Positions 11,770-24,394 of a DNA stretch of 64,000 nt are shown here, piece after piece. The stretch comes from Lepus europaeus (lineage: Eukaryota > Chordata > Mammalia > Lagomorpha > Leporidae). The number at the start of each line of letters is the position of its first letter. The first letter of the stretch is position 1. Under the pieces are notes generated by a model that was not told the DNA's origin, searched no databases, and worked only from the letters and a program-made list of their open reading frames with translations. A program made the position numbers and the translations under genes. The stretch is taken from the NCBI RefSeq assembly GCF_033115175.1, contig NC_084831.1, positions 15,477,138-15,541,137 on the forward strand, in the 5' to 3' direction.

Positions 11770-12185
11770 TACTGTGCTCTCCCTCCCCTCTGCCTTCTGG
11801 TCTTATTCATCTCGACCCTTCCCAGATACACCAAGTCCCTCCCACCTCAGGGCCTTTGCACTTGCTGTTCTGGCTGAGTCACTGCCTACTCACCCCTTCC
11901 CCTCCTCCAGCTACTGCTCAAATGTCAGCCTTTCAGAGACCCCCCTCTGAGCACATTCCCTGGCTTGGATTCCATCCCAGCTCTGCCACTCCCCTCCCCA
12001 GGCTTCACTGCTCCCCGGGGACAGCTCACCTCCTGACAGTCCCACCCACAGTGACCCTGTCACCTGCCTGTCATTGGCGGTCCCACTAGAAGGCAAGTTC
12101 CAAGAAGGCAGTGGCTCTTCTGCTCACCGCTGGCTGCCCAGGGCCTGGTGCACAGGAGATGCTCGATGGTATTTGCTAAATTAAC
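11770..12185 (+). repeat. L2 LINE 3' end
   Basis: Contains the L2 hallmarks CAGGGCCTTTGCACTTGCTGT, CTCAAATGTCAGCCTTTCAGAG, and at the end CCAGGGCCTGGTGCACAGGAG followed by a decayed (ATTTGCTAAATTAA) terminus. Confidence 0.8.
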
Positions 12186-12829
12186 ATATGGGTGGGGTTG
12201 GTGAGGAGAAGCCGGAGGCTCGGAAAACCGACTTGCCCACCGTCCCACGGTCGGAGGAGCGGGGCTTGGACCCAAGACGCCAGGCTGAAGGCACCCTGTA
12301 CAGCCAGGTTCCTGCACGTGCCCTCTCTCTGGGCGCTGATGCAGGAAAGTCCATCTCTCGGGGGACAAGAGGCTGCCAAGGTCATTCAACAGCAAGCCGG
12401 CAGTGCGGGAGGGGGCTTCAGAGGCGAGCAGGGGCCGGAGCTCGGCTTCCAAAGGCCTTGCGCAAGACAGCCAGGCAGCCAGGCCCAGTGACTCCCCTGG
12501 GCGCGCCGGAGGGAAAAACAGGCTGACCGGCTGCCCGGCAGCTGCGGCCAGCGAGGCGCGCTTTCCTCATCTGCTCCCCGGAGTGGAGGAAGGGGCAGGC
12601 AGGGCTGCGCTCCGGGCTGACGCGGGCCCGCGAGCAACAGAGCTGGACAGGACAGGACGCCCCTTTCTCCACGGCTGGGGTCCCTCCCAGGGCAGGAACA
12701 GGCACGGGACAATCTCGCAGACACGCACACGTGGGCAAGGCCCTTCCAGCAGCCGGCGTCTCAGCAGCGAGATGCAGGGGCCAGCGTGGGGCAGGGTGGG
12801 CCGAGCTGCTGCCTGCCACCCCACCCCAT

Positions 12830-13084
12830 AGCACAGCACCCCACTTCCCATCCAGCTCCCTGCCAATGGCCTGGGAGGCAGCAGAAGATGGCCCACACAC
12901 TTGGGCCTCTGCAGCCACTGGGACATCCAGGTGGGGTTCTGGGCCCCTGGCCTTGGCCTGGCCCTGCTCCACCCTGGCTGTTGCAGTTATCTGCGGAGAG
13001 AACCAGTGGATGGAAAGTTTCTTTCTCTTTGTTCTCCTGCCTGTCTCTCTGTTACTCAGCCTTTCAAATAAATATTTTTTTAAA
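12830..13084 (+). repeat. C-SINE, 5'-truncated
   Basis: Begins within the body (CACTTCCCATCCAGCTCC) and keeps the CT-rich region and AAATAAATA tail. It directly abuts the L1 fragment that follows. Confidence 0.88.
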
Positions 13085-13957
13085 AAGCAAAGATATGGAA
13101 TCAACCTAGATGTCCATCAACTCATGACCGGATGAAGAAAATGTGGAGTGTGTGCCTAAATACACACACACACACACTCACACATATATATGATGGAATA
13201 TTACTCAGCCATAAAAAGGAATGAAATCCTGATGTTTACAACAAAAATAGATGGAACTGAAGATCATTATGAAAGTGAAATAAGGGGCCCAGTGCTGTGG
13301 TGTAGTGGTTAAAGTCCCAGCCTGCAGTGCCGGCATCCCATGTGGGTGCTGTGCAAGTCCCGGCTGTTCCTCTTCCGATCCAGCTCTCTGCTGTGGCCTG
13401 GAAAAGCAGTGGAAGATGGCCCAAGTCTTTGGGCCCCTGCACCCGCGTGGGGGTCCTGGAGGAAGCTTCTGGCTCCTGGCTTTGGATCAGCTCAGCTCTG
13501 GCCATTGCAGTCATTTGGGTAGTGAACCAGTGGATGGAAGATCTTTCCCTATCTCTCTCTGGCTCTACCTCTCTCTGTAACTCTGTCTTTCAAATAAATA
13601 AAATAAATCTTTAAAAAAAAAATGAAAGTGAAATAAGCCGCAGAAAGACAAATATCATGTTTTCCCTTTTTAAAAAATTTTAACATGCATTTTTAGAATG
13701 CATGCAGAATTTTAACTCTTATTTGTAGTAGCTGACATACACAGAGAGGGTATAAAAATTGTGCAGATGTCAAATTATTTGGTATGTAATTATAACTACT
13801 GCTTTGCTGAACCATATCATGTACATATACACGAATCCCACATTTTGTGATATTAATTTTCCTGTTTTTAAGAAAAAAGTGTCTGTATATGTATGTAAGA
13901 AGTCAATATGACCAAATGTTAAAAACCATCAAATCTTAAAATTGAAAAAAAAAATTA
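13085..13957 (+). mobile_element. L1 LINE 3' end fragment (sense), split by a C-SINE
   Basis: ORF2-end/3' UTR sequence typical of mammalian L1: GGAATCAACCTAGATGTCCATCAACTC..., GATGGAATATTACTCAGCC..., then after the SINE AGAAAGACAAATATCATG and an AT-rich 3' UTR ending in an A-tract near 13,945-13,957. No intact ORF. A (CA)n/(TA)n stretch lies at about 13,161-13,190. Confidence 0.85.
13285..13621 (+). repeat. C-SINE inserted in L1, perfect 16-bp target duplication
   Basis: Flanked by ATGAAAGTGAAATAAG at 13,269-13,284 and 13,622-13,637. The duplication is L1 sequence, so the SINE is younger than the L1. Confidence 0.95.
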
Positions 13958-14111
13958 CTGAACAAGGAAGCCACTCCATAATGGAGCGGCCACGCCCTCA
14001 GAAGGACATTGTCAAACCCGTTTGTCTGTCCCTGCTGGTCCCCATAGCAGCTTAAGGCTGTTATAAAGTCAATGCTCCAGGGGCCTTGCAAAGGGGATTC
14101 TCCTTTTTTAC

Positions 14112-14412
14112 TTTATTATGTTTTATTTATTTGAAAGGCAGAGTTATAGAGAGAGAGAGGGAGAGACAAAGGTTTTCCATCTGCTGGTTCACTCGCCAGG
14201 TGGCTGGAGCCAGGTGCCAGGAGCTTCTTCCGGGTCTCCCACGTGGTTGCAGGGGCCCAAGCACTTGAGCCATCCTCTGCTGCTTTCCCAGGTGCATTAG
14301 CAGGTAGCTGGATCCTAAGTGGAGCAGCCAGGACTCGAACCGGCGCCCACACGGGATGGAATGTTGGCGCTGCAGGTGGCGTCTTAACCTGCTACGCCAC
14401 AGTGCCGGGCCC
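14112..14412 (-). repeat. C-SINE
   Basis: Reverse copy ending ACAGTGCCGGGCCC. Imperfect flanking repeat CAAAGG... near 14,089 and 14,414. Sense to HSPG2, with AATAAA in its tail. Confidence 0.9.
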
Positions 14413-14739
14413 ACAAAGGAGAGTCTTGATGACAAAAAAGCCATGGGGCCCTGTGGAGAAGCAGGCCGGGTGACTGACAGGCTGGCAATGGTGAGCGGGT
14501 AACTCTCTCCCCTCAGGGTGACACCTTGTCCCTGGGGAGCCTCCCCCAGGAGCCGCTCCTTCCTCCCCTGGCCACCAGCCTGCCATCTCGGGGGATGAGG
14601 CCCATTTGGGAGTGTGTGGCGTGCAGGGAGTGGCAGGTAGAGGGGAACAGCGAGACGGTGGCTCGGTGTCCATTCACTCCTGGTTCAAGTTCAGGGTGTG
14701 GGCTGAGCTGGGGCGGAGCTCCTCCAGGGAGGAGAGTGG

Positions 14740-14835
14740 CCACGAGGGACTGAGGTCAGACTCCCAGCTCACCTTGCTGTCTTGGGCAAGTCCCTTCCTG
14801 CCCTGGGCCTCAGACTCTGCCGGTCACGGAAGGAA
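14740..14835 (+). repeat. MIR fragment
   Basis: MIR core-like CTTGGGCAAGTCCCTTCC and GGGCCTCAGACTCTGCC. Confidence 0.65.
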
Positions 14836-15004
14836 GCCACGGCCACTGTTCCGTCTGCCCTCAGCAGCCTCAGGGCAGCTCGGACACAGGGTGAGGACGG
14901 AGAGGCAGACCGGTAGAATTTGCTCCCCCTTCCCCAAATACGTCAACCGAAACAAACACACTTTTCCCTATTCCGTATTCTGACCTATATAAGATGTCTG
15001 GCTG

Positions 15005-15085
15005 TCACAGAGGCCATGAGCAAGTCATTTGGACTCTCTGGGCCTCCATTTCCTCATCTGTAAAATGGGCAAGTTAATCCATCGT
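15005..15085 (+). repeat. MIR fragment
   Basis: Strong MIR core: GAGCAAGTCATTTGGACTC, then TTTCCTCATCTGTAAAATGG. Confidence 0.8.
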
Positions 15086-15151
15086 GCGACGAGCTCCCCG
15101 CGTCTATGGGGTCCACATCTGCAGATTCAACTGTGGGTCTAAAACACGTGC

Positions 15152-15468
15152 AAGGGGGCCAGCGTTGTGGCGCAGAAGGTTGGGCTGCCTGCATCCCAAA
15201 TCAGAGCGCTGGCTGGAGTCCCAGATGCTCCTCTTCGATCCAGCTTCCTTGCCACTAACGTGCCCGGAAAGGCAGCGGAAGATGGCCCAAGCACTTGGGC
15301 CCCTGCCGTTCACATGGGAGACCAGGATGGAGCTCCAGGCCCCAGGCGTTGGCTTGGCCCGGTCTTGGCCATTGTAGCCATTTGGGGAGTGAACCAGCAG
15401 ACGGATGATCTCGCACTCTCTCACTCTTGGTCTCTGTCACTTTCAAACTGATAAAAAATATTTTCTAA
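15152..15468 (+). repeat. C-SINE, older subfamily
   Basis: Head GGGGGCCAGCGTTGTGGCGCAG, body with GATCCAGCTTCCTTGCC, tail CTTTCAAACTGATAAAAAATA. Its internal sequence differs from the main type. Confidence 0.87.
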
Positions 15469-17236
15469 AATTTGGGAAAATAATTGCATCTGTACTGAAC
15501 ATGTATGGATTTTTGTCGCCATCACTCCCCAAACCACGCAGTACAAAGATGTACATTGTATCAGGCATTAGGAGTAACCTAGAGAGGATTCAGAGTGCAG
15601 AGGTGAGAGGAGGAGGTGGGAGGGTTTCCTGCAAATGCTCCCTCATCAGACAGAGGGGGCAGAGCCGCCCGGGGGCGGGGCTCCTGGCATCCACCCGGTG
15701 CCCAGGCCCACTGCAATCTGTGGATTAGACACAACTGCAAAATGCTCCGAACAGCGCAGACCAGACAGGGGCCGCTGCTCCGCTGCTCCGACTGCGGGGA
15801 TTACTGCTGTTATTTGGATGGAAATCAGGATTTCACTGCTTAGTGGGAAAGCTGCCAGTCCAGAGGATTCCAAAGGCTCCCTCTGGCTTTGAAGCTGTAG
15901 AACCCTGAGATGTTACCATTCCAAGGGCCTAGGCTGTGCCTCCAGACGGAGCAGGGCTGAAGGAGTTACAAAGTCAGACTGAAGCCCCACCGAGCCTGGC
16001 CTCCGGGCCTGCCCATCATTGGCATTGTCATCATTTTTTTATTTATAATTCCCCACCCCCACACACCTGCCACACAGACGCCAAGCTGCCTACAAAGGTG
16101 CAAACCTAACAGCAGGAGAAGCTTAACGTTCATAACAAACTCAGGCTGGGCGGCCGATGACCTGCAGGCTCCGGGAGGGCAGACAGAGCACGTGCCGAAC
16201 CCTGGCGAGGTGGGAGTGGAGCAAGTCTTTGGGCTCCGAGCTTTCCAGTGGCCAATGGGAAGAAGGAAATCTGACCGTCGCTAGACTGTGTGTCCTTGTA
16301 GGTAAAAACAAAACCGTTGCTTAGAAGAGGCACAGCCATTCTGGATTCGGAGAGCAGGGAGTGTCCAAGGAACGAGGTTTGTCTGGCACCTTCTCCACCT
16401 CGCCAGGGGGGCTGGCATCCCCTCTCAGTCCACTGACGGTGACTCTTTGGGGCTGAAGCCAGGGGCAGGGATTCTAGCAAAGATCCAAGGAGGCTGGGAT
16501 GGAGGTGTGGGGAGTGTGACCCCAGCATGCCAGGTCTGGACAGGATCACCCATCGCTCCCCAAGCTTAAACAGCCAGCGCCCAAAATAGCCAGAGCAGGA
16601 GAGAGTGCCAGGAGGCCCTGGGCGGGGGCCTTGGCTAGGACTGCCCGAGGAGGGCCCGGGGGGCCAGCGCACACACACCCCTGGCACACAGAAGGGCACC
16701 TTCATGTGGGCACACAGCCCTCCCCGGGAGTCCCCCACCCATGGGGCTCCCCCACCCCCGGGTTGCACGTTGCTCACGCAGAACCCGGGCTGCCTGTGCC
16801 TCCGCCCTTCCCACAGGGGCGCCCGCAGAGCCAAGCAGACAAGGCTGTGCAGACTGGAAGCCCCACTCGAGCCCAATAGGAAAGCACGGGGAGGCCTGCG
16901 CCAGCTCAGCCTCCCTGAGGGTCTCCCTCGGGGCTGCCCCTTGCGCCCTGGCCCCCTCAGCTGTGGAGCAGACAATGGGGGCTATTCTGGGCTGCACCGG
17001 CGGTATTTAAAGCCCTGGCTGGGAGCTGTCCCTGGGGAGCCAGGGGCCTTGCCCTCTGCAAGCCCTTCCTGAAATTGTTGCTGCCCAGGCGGCGGTGGCT
17101 GCGTCTCGTGATGTTCCTAACCTTTCCTGGCAGGCCTTATGGCCCTGTGAGAGTTGGCCCAAGTGCCTCCTCCTCCAGGAAGCCCAAGGGGCTGCCTCCC
17201 TCTAGGGCACTGTCCAAGACCCTCAGAAGGGGTGTC

Positions 17237-17568
17237 CGAGAGGCTGGCGCTGTGGCAGCGGGTTAATGCCCTGGCCTGAAGCGCTGGCATCCCATGTGGG
17301 TGCCGGTTTGAGACCCGGCTGCTCCACTTCCAATCCAGCTCTCTGCTATGGACTGGGAAAGCAGTAGAAGATGGCCCAAGTCCTTGGGCCCCTGCACCCG
17401 TGTGGGAGACCTGGAAGAAGCTCCTGGCTCCTGGCTTCAGATCGGCGCAGCTCCGGCCATTGCAGCCAATTGAGGAGTGAACCATCGGATGGAAGACCTC
17501 TCTCTCTCTCTCTGCCTCTCCTTCTCTCTCTAACTCTGACTTTCAGATAATAAAATAAATGTTAAAAA
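17237..17568 (+). repeat. C-SINE with perfect 12-bp target duplication
   Basis: AGAAGGGGTGTC occurs at 17,225-17,236 and 17,569-17,580. The insertion abuts a MIR core that starts just downstream. Confidence 0.94.
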
Positions 17569-17581
17569 AGAAGGGGTGTCA

Positions 17582-17765
17582 GAGTCCCCGTTTTCTCATC
17601 TGCAAACTGTGAGTACCGATCCCAGTGTGTGTAGCGCATGGCACAGGCTCCTGTCTCTCCAGCCACCATGTGGGACAGAGAAGAAGCTGGGGTGGGAATT
17701 GTGTCTGATGGGTCTCTGTTCTTCCAGGACCTGGCACACAGTAGGTGCCGGGTAAATATTGACTG
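17582..17765 (+). repeat. MIR fragment
   Basis: GTTTTCTCATCTGCAAACTG core, then the 3' end GACCTGGCACACAGTAGGTG and GGTAAATATTGACTGG. Confidence 0.8.
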
Positions 17766-18094
17766 GCTGCTACGGCTAGCTGTGGAATGCGTCTGCAGGT
17801 CTCAGAGGAGCAGCCAGCGAGCTGGGCACGCAGGTGGCTGCTAGCCCTGGAGGGGAGGCTGGGGCTTGGCTCGAGCACGGGGAACACGCCGAGCCTGGGG
17901 GCCCAGCTCAGCGAGTCTGCTCAGCAATCCCAAGTGCTAGGTGCTGTGATTTTCGTGTTTTCCATGCAAGAAAACCATTCTAGGAGTTCGAGGTCCTGAA
18001 AGGACTAAAGGGCCAAGCTGGGGCTCGGTCCCAGGGGCCTGGGGTGTCTCTCATCCCTCACAAGCATGCCCTGAAGAAAAGGCAGGGAGCTGGG

Positions 18095-18200
18095 AGCCTG
18101 GAGCCTGAGGGCGGTCACTGGGCAGCTGTGTGACGTCAAGCAAGTCACTTGGCCTCTCTGAGGCTGGTTTCTCTTCCATGGAAACAGGGGCACCTGGGCA
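18095..18200 (+). repeat. MIR fragment
   Basis: GCTGTGTGACGTCAAGCAAG, TCACTTGGCCTCTCTGAGGC, then TTCTCTTCCATGGAAACAGG. Confidence 0.75.
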
Positions 18201-18279
18201 GGCCTTCAGCATGGAGGTGATGCTGCCCCTCGGGCCGCCAGCCTCCCAGGTGCAGTGAGGGCCTGGGATCGGGTGCCCA

Positions 18280-18516
18280 CGCTGGTTCAGATCCAGCTTC
18301 TTCCTAATGAGAACCTTGGGAGGCAGCAGGTGACCGCCCAAGTTCATGCGCCCCTGCCACCCACTGGGAGGCCTGGGCTCCTAGCTTTGGCCTGGTCCAG
18401 CCCTGGCTGTTCCGGGCATTCGAGGGAGTGAACCAGCAGATGGAAGATCTCGCTCTCTGTTTCCCTGCCTTTCAAATAAACAAAATAAATTAGGGGAAAA
18501 AAAAAAAAAAAAAGAA
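18280..18516 (+). repeat. C-SINE, 5'-truncated, old
   Basis: Diverged body (GGTTCAGATCCAGCTTCTTCC) ending with AAATAAACAAAATAAAT and a poly-A run. Confidence 0.82.
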
Positions 18517-19467
18517 AGAAAAACAAACCCAGGGGTATTCATTCCCACTTCTTGAGGCTTTGTAGGGATCAAAGGAACTGAAGGATGTGACCAGTCCCCC
18601 GGCCAGCCTGAGGCCTCCATGGGAACAGGCACTGGGGGAAGGCGAGGGGGAGGGAGGGTGCCCAGCAGCTGCGGATAACAGCTGGCGGAGTTCTGGGCCG
18701 GGCCCCAGCAGGGGGAGAAGGGGCTGGCTGGGAAGTCACCTCTGGCCCTCTTCTGTCACCCCTGCCTGCTGACAGCTGCTGGGGCTTCAGGCCAAGGGCT
18801 CCCCAGTGGGCAGGGGGGAGGGCTGGGGGAAGGGGGACAGGCCGACTGGGGTTATCTCAGTCCTCCGCTGCCGACTGCGACTGCGCAAGTCCCAGGGTGC
18901 CTGCTGTTCCCCGCCCACAGCCCTTTACCCAGATCCATGGGAAGCCTGCAGCGAGGATGGAGGGGCTGGGGCCTGGGTCTGCCTGCCCAGCCTGAGCTGG
19001 AGCCTGAACTGCCCTGGGGACCCTAGGGGGAGGGAGAGGCGGGGGGGAGAGGCAGGGCTGGGTGGGGCGGGGTCCTAGGAGAGGCCTATGGCTTTCCTGG
19101 CACGCCCCAGCTGCAGGCCCTTCTGGGAGCCTTGGTGGGGGCTGAGAACTTGGCCTCTGGCTCCCTCAGCTCCACTGCTAGCTCAGGCCAAGGCTTTCCA
19201 GCCGGCTCCGGCCCACACGCTTTGTCTACTGTGAACTCCGCACACCCATCATTACCACCGACCACACTGCCGACTAGCAGTCAAGAAAGCAACGAACAAA
19301 GGGTTTCCGGGCTGCTTCCGTGTGTCCCGGGCAGCCGGGGAGGTGCAGTGTGGGGAGCCCAAACCTCTGGGGCAGGTTAATAGTTCTGGAAGATGACAGC
19401 GACATTACCGTCCATGGGTAAATCACAGCATGCCTGCCAAGGTGTGCTGGCCACGTGCCCCCTGCAC

Positions 19468-19595
19468 CACCTGGAGCAGCAGTCTGGACGCCTGGGCCTG
19501 GCAACCTCCTAGCTGTGTGGCCCTGCAAAAGTCACCTGACCTCTCTGATCCTGTTTCTGCGACTGTAAAATGGGAATAAAAAAAACTCAGGATCC
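19468..19595 (+). repeat. MIR
   Basis: CCTAGCTGTGTGGCCCTGC, CACCTGACCTCTCTGATCC, then TGTAAAATGGGAATAAAA. Confidence 0.85.
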
Positions 19596-20674
19596 AACAG
19601 GACAAGCTAAGTGCTTGGTGTTCGGTACTGACTCAGTGCCACTTCTCCTTTGTCCCCTCCCCGCCTGTCCCCCGCCCCCATCCTGCCAAGAGCTCACACA
19701 GCAGGAGAGACCACTGTGGGGGAAGATGACTCCTGTCCCCTCACAGGCCAGGTAAGAGGTCGGGGAGACCTGCCTGCTGCTGGGCCACCCGGGCGGGAAT
19801 GGATCACCCACTCCGGTGCCCTCACTTATCAGAAGGGGAAACCGAGGCCGAGAGAGAGGCAATAAGGACATCGAGGGGCATCAGCCAACTTGGAAGGCCT
19901 GGGGTTCAAATCCCACCTCTGACACTTCTGGCCACTGGATGGTTCTATACATGTGTGAGAGCAGGCTGGGCTGCGGGCATGTGGCACGTGCAGCACACTG
20001 TGTGGGCTCAGCAGCTCCGAGAAGGGAACCGCTGGGCCCCAGGCCTCCGGGCTCCTACCACCCTCACCAGTCACCTCCTTCCCTCCTCTTTGAGGACAGG
20101 GATCCCCTCAAAGACCAGGCTAAGAGGTCACACAGGGGACTCTGGGAGGGTGGCATTAGGCCAGGTCTCTGTCAGGGGCTCAACCAGGCTGAGGTCCCAG
20201 GCTCAGCCTCTGGGACCCACAGCTGGTCCCTCTCCCGTCCTCAAGGCGTAGACAGGCCCAGCGGAGGAAGCGGCAGGAAGGGCTGGCAAGCAGGGGTGCG
20301 TGTCCTTAGCAGGGAGAACTCGACACCCCAGGGACTCGGGTTACCGGAAATGGTAAATCTCCCTGCCGCCTGGCACCTCCGACCAGGAATGCCTGCTGCC
20401 CGAGGGAACATCCTGTCCACCTGCCCAGTCGGCCCGGGACTGCTGGGGACCTCTGCCCACCCTCTGCTCCTTATCCCACCCCTGGGGCTTCGGGGTCTCC
20501 CCAGCCAGGCCACCTGCCATTCTGGGGCAGCAGGTGCAAGGGGTCAATCACAGCAAAGGAGGAACAGCTGGAAGGGGGGCCCTAAAAAGATAGAGAGCCA
20601 CCCCTAAATCTGATCTCATTCTGTCCTGCATGGGTTCTGAGCCCCACACAGGAGGCAGCAGGGATGGGGTGAGC

Positions 20675-20860
20675 TCTGGGTTGGAAGCCAGACTCTGCCA
20701 CCCCTCAGCCAGGCGGCTCTGGGAACACCCGCATCGCAGCACCTCCCGCCCTTCATCTCTGATGTGCAGCTGACAAGAGCCCATGGTGGGGACCTGTGAA
20801 ATTCACAGCCCTCGGGTAGCAGTCGCCTAGCACAAGGCCTGGCACAGATAGTCAGGACCA
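20675..20860 (+). repeat. MIR, decayed
   Basis: GGTTGGAAGCCAGACTCTGCC near the head and CACAAGGCCTGGCACAGATAG near the 3' end; the centre is poorly conserved. Confidence 0.6.
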
Positions 20861-21231
20861 ACAAACAGAGGCTGCTGGGGCCTCGGCAGGGTGGGGAGGG
20901 GGTGGGGAGAGAAGCAGCAGTCACTATGGGAACGGGCTCCGTGGGTCACCCAGCATTCCCTGCCCCCATGGGAGCCAGTGAGCTGCAAGTTAATGCCCAA
21001 CATGCATATGCCAAAAGGTGGCTGCTCAAAAGAATCCAGGGGAATGAGGGGGACCCGGAGGGGCTGGGCAGGGGGCTGCTCTTTCAGACAGGAAGCACCT
21101 GCAGAGGCAGGAAAGGGAGGGGCGAAAGCCAGGCTCGCGCACAGAGGAAGAGCACTCTGGGCACAGGGAACAGCAGCTGGGAAGGCTGCGGAGAAAGGAG
21201 GATCCTCGGAATGTTCTGGAAACAGCCAGGA

Positions 21232-21420
21232 GGCAGTTATCTAACCCTCACAGCTGCCCTTGATCCCCATTCCCTAGATGTAGAACTCAAGGCTCAGAGG
21301 CTTGCCCAAGGCCACAGAAGGCCAGCATCCACCCCTCCATCTTGGCTGAGTCCAGGGACAGGAAGAGAGCAACGTGCAGAGGGCGTTAGACGCAGAGCTG
21401 GGGTCTCCCCGAGACGGCCG
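21232..21420 (-). repeat. MIR
   Basis: Reverse core: ACTCAAGGCTCAGAGGCTTG, CCCAAGGCCACAGAAGGCC, preceded by TATCTAACCCTCACAGCTGC. Confidence 0.75.
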
Positions 21421-22569
21421 TGGGATCTCGGACCAACCGCCCTCCTTGTGAGCCCCAACGTCCCCACCGCTGGGGGCCAAGGATGCCTGTTGTATGCCCC
21501 TCCCACAGACCAGGGAGGAGGACAAAGGGGGAGGGGAGCACGGTGCAGGGAGGCGACCTGGAGCTTCTCTGGCAGACACGAAACTCCTCCCGGGACAGAT
21601 GTGATCGCCGGGGCAGGCCTACCAACCAGAACCACCCAGGGTGACCTCCGGCCCAGCCCCCAAGAGTCTGCAGCCTGCTATACCTGCGCGAGCCCCATGT
21701 GCACACAGCACCCGGGACTCGGGCACAGCCAGGGCTCCTGTCCTGCACCTTGGCTCCAGCTGTCAGAGTCGCACCTCAGCCCTGCTCAGACAGAGGCCCA
21801 CGGGCGGCCTTTGTTACCAGGGGTGCCGGCGCAGGCCAGCCCTCGGGCACCGCGCCAGAGCCCGAGGCTCAGCCAAGTGCAAACAGCACGCCTGGTGCCC
21901 AGATACGGCCGTGTTAGAGCGGGCAGGCTGCCCACTGCCCCCGTCACAACAAACCATCATCCCTGCCGGCCGAGGGGCCCGGGCGGCCGGCACCTCTGCT
22001 GGGCGCAGGGGACTGGGGACTGCAAAGGGGAGGCCTCTGCCTCCCTCCCCCACTGGGAACAGGCAGTGGGAAGCTCGGAGCCTGGACATGGAGCGTCCAG
22101 CTGCCAGCAGCTGAGCGGGCAGATCAGCAGAGACAGGCAGAAGGGAGAGGGTGGGCAGTGAAGACGGGGCTGGGGGCTGGGTGGAGCCGAGACGTGGAGT
22201 TTCACCGTTCGGGCTGGTGTCAGAGAGTGGAGTGTGACATCTCGCCTCTGCTGCACAGGACAGTGAGAGGGGACAATGCTGTCTACACCCCTGAGGCCCA
22301 GGGTGGCTCCCAGCAGGCACAGGGCACCTGTAGCGGTACTCATGGCCACTCCTGACCACGTGCATCAGCGCTGGCCAGCTCTACCCGATGGACACGCCCT
22401 GCACCTTTGCTGCCCCAAACGGCGGCCACCAGCACTTGCAACGTGGCTACTTAAAAACACGCTCATTTCATTTTCCTCGTTAACGTTCCCTACGCCAGTG
22501 GTCACGTGTGGCCGGCGGCTGCCACACTGGACAGCGCGGATTTCGCCCTCTTGTAGCCAGAAGCCAAGC

Positions 22570-22680
22570 CTGCTGGAGAGCAATCTCTACCCACAAGGGA
22601 GGAAGCTGAGGCCTGCCCAGGGGCACACAGCTGGGGCAACACAGGGGCAGGAGCGGAGCCTAGGCCCGGTCCCCGCACTG
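22570..22680 (-). repeat. MIR fragment
   Basis: GGAAGCTGAGGCCTGCCCAG and GGCACACAGCTGGGGCAAC in reverse-core order. Confidence 0.7.
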
Positions 22681-22984
22681 CTCTGCCGGGGTTACTGCCA
22701 ACGCTGGAGACCATGGCCGGAAGAAGTCCACCAGGCCTGGGCGATAGGGCTGCCTCGTTAATCAAGACATCAGGGCTCCCTGCTCTCGGCTCCAGGCCCG
22801 GCAGCTGCGAGCAGAGGCTCTGTCGGGCCATCTATCAAGGACTTGGATTTTTTTGACAAGAATGAAACCAAGTGCTGGAGCAGCCACCTCGGAGAGCACC
22901 GGGAATCCTCAGGGGGCGTGGCCTTCCCCTCCTTGGAGCCCCCTGTGTCCTCCCAGGGAAAACACAGAGCCGGGGGCCTGCCTG

Positions 22985-23110
22985 AGGCCTTTATCAATGC
23001 TGTTCCCTCCTCTTGGCTGTTCCGTGCCTCTCCATCGAACCTACTCGTCCATTCTTCAAGGCCCAACCCAGGCACCACTTCCAGGTTGAGACCCGCCCAC
23101 TCAGAGCCAG
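22985..23110 (+). repeat. Possible L2 fragment
   Basis: GAGGCCTTTATCAATGCTGT followed by CTTCAAGGCCCAACCCAGGC resembles the L2 3' region; diverged, weak. Confidence 0.4.
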
Positions 23111-23264
23111 CCTTCTCCCTCACACACTGGGAGGCCCCCCTGCCAGCCCCAGCGCGCTGGAGTTTCAGCTTAACCACATCTCTGCTCCCCTGTTGGGACC
23201 AACGCTCCCCGGGGACACATCCAGGTTGGGTTGGTTTTCCCTTTCAAGTGTTTTCAAAGCTTTA

Positions 23265-23592
23265 TTTATTGATCTTTATTTATTTTTTATTTGAAAGGGC
23301 AGTGAGAGAGACAGAGAGAGTGAGAGAGACAGAGATTGGAGGGGGATGGAGATCTTTCATCCATTGGTTTACCCCACAAATGCTCACACCACCAGGGCTG
23401 GGCCAGTCGGGGGCCAGCAGCCAGCCCTGGAAGGACCGGCAGGAGCCGGGTGCTCAGGACACCGCGGCTGCCTCCCCAGGTTCGCTTTAGCGGGACGCTG
23501 CATTGGAAGCAGAGCAGCTGGGACCCCAGCCAGACACCTCGAGAGGGGATCCAGGCACCCCACGCGGCAAGTTAACCAGCGCAGCACCCTGC
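23265..23592 (-). repeat. C-SINE, diverged
   Basis: T-rich tail, GAGAGAGACAGAG run, then CATCCATTGGTTTACCCC. The 5' half is weakly conserved and ends near GTTAACCAGCGCAGCACCC. Confidence 0.8.
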
Positions 23593-23844
23593 CCACACCA
23601 CCCCCATTTTCATGTATACCCTTTAGACACCTCTCAGTGCCTCGCAGCTCGCGGACCACACACAATATTGACTGAGCTGGATTATAATACTGGCTCACAC
23701 ATTTAGCAACTTGATTTCTTATGGCTGTGCCCCAATTCACTGCTCTGCTCCCCACCCTGTGCACCTGTGAAATGGAAGCAATAAGAGAATCTATCTTGCC
23801 TGCAGGCTACCAGTACTGACCACTTGTACTTAACACACACTTCA

Positions 23845-23945
23845 TCTCTGTAACACTTTATCTCTGTAACACCCCATGAGATAGACATTGTTACTACTGC
23901 CTTATTTATAAGGAAGAAACTGATGGTGACATCAAAGAGATAAAA
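23845..23945 (-). repeat. MIR fragment
   Basis: ACACCCCATGAGATAGACAT, TGTTACTACTGCCTTATTTA, AAGGAAGAAACTGATGG: reverse MIR 3' end. Confidence 0.7.
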
Positions 23946-24394
23946 GAGATTACAGAAGAAAAGTGCGTAGCGCAGAGTAAAACACACACCAGCTGCCAAA
24001 TAAACTATCCCTCCACATTCCCTGTTGTACAATGAAGGATCTACACGTTTGGGAGAAATTTAGGTACTCATCCAGGGCTGGACACAAAGTAGACGGTTTT
24101 TAAATCCTGTTGCCGGGCTGACTCAGTCCCCGCTGTAGCGGTGATAGGCAGCTGCGAAGATAATGAGGCCCAGGGCTGCCTGCCTCTGACTCCCGCTCCC
24201 CACTCTGCCGGCTCCCCACAGAGCTCCTTTTCTGCCCCCACCTTCCTCCCAGGACAGGAGCCTTGGAATGACTCGTCCAGCTGTGCTGGGCCCAGGAGTG
24301 GACGGAGAGAAGAGGATCTGGTAAAGCCTCAAGGCAGGTAGACTGCAATGGGCTTTCGTCCTGCGGGTGACGACTGCCCACATCCCTCACTGGA

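Noticed and set aside
13085..13957. Possible coding L1
   Set aside because: Only ORF2-end/3' UTR sequence, with stops and a SINE insertion.
20902..22161. 419-codon plus-strand open frame
   Set aside because: Low-information, GC-driven composition; crosses a reverse MIR; no recognisable motif or splice context.
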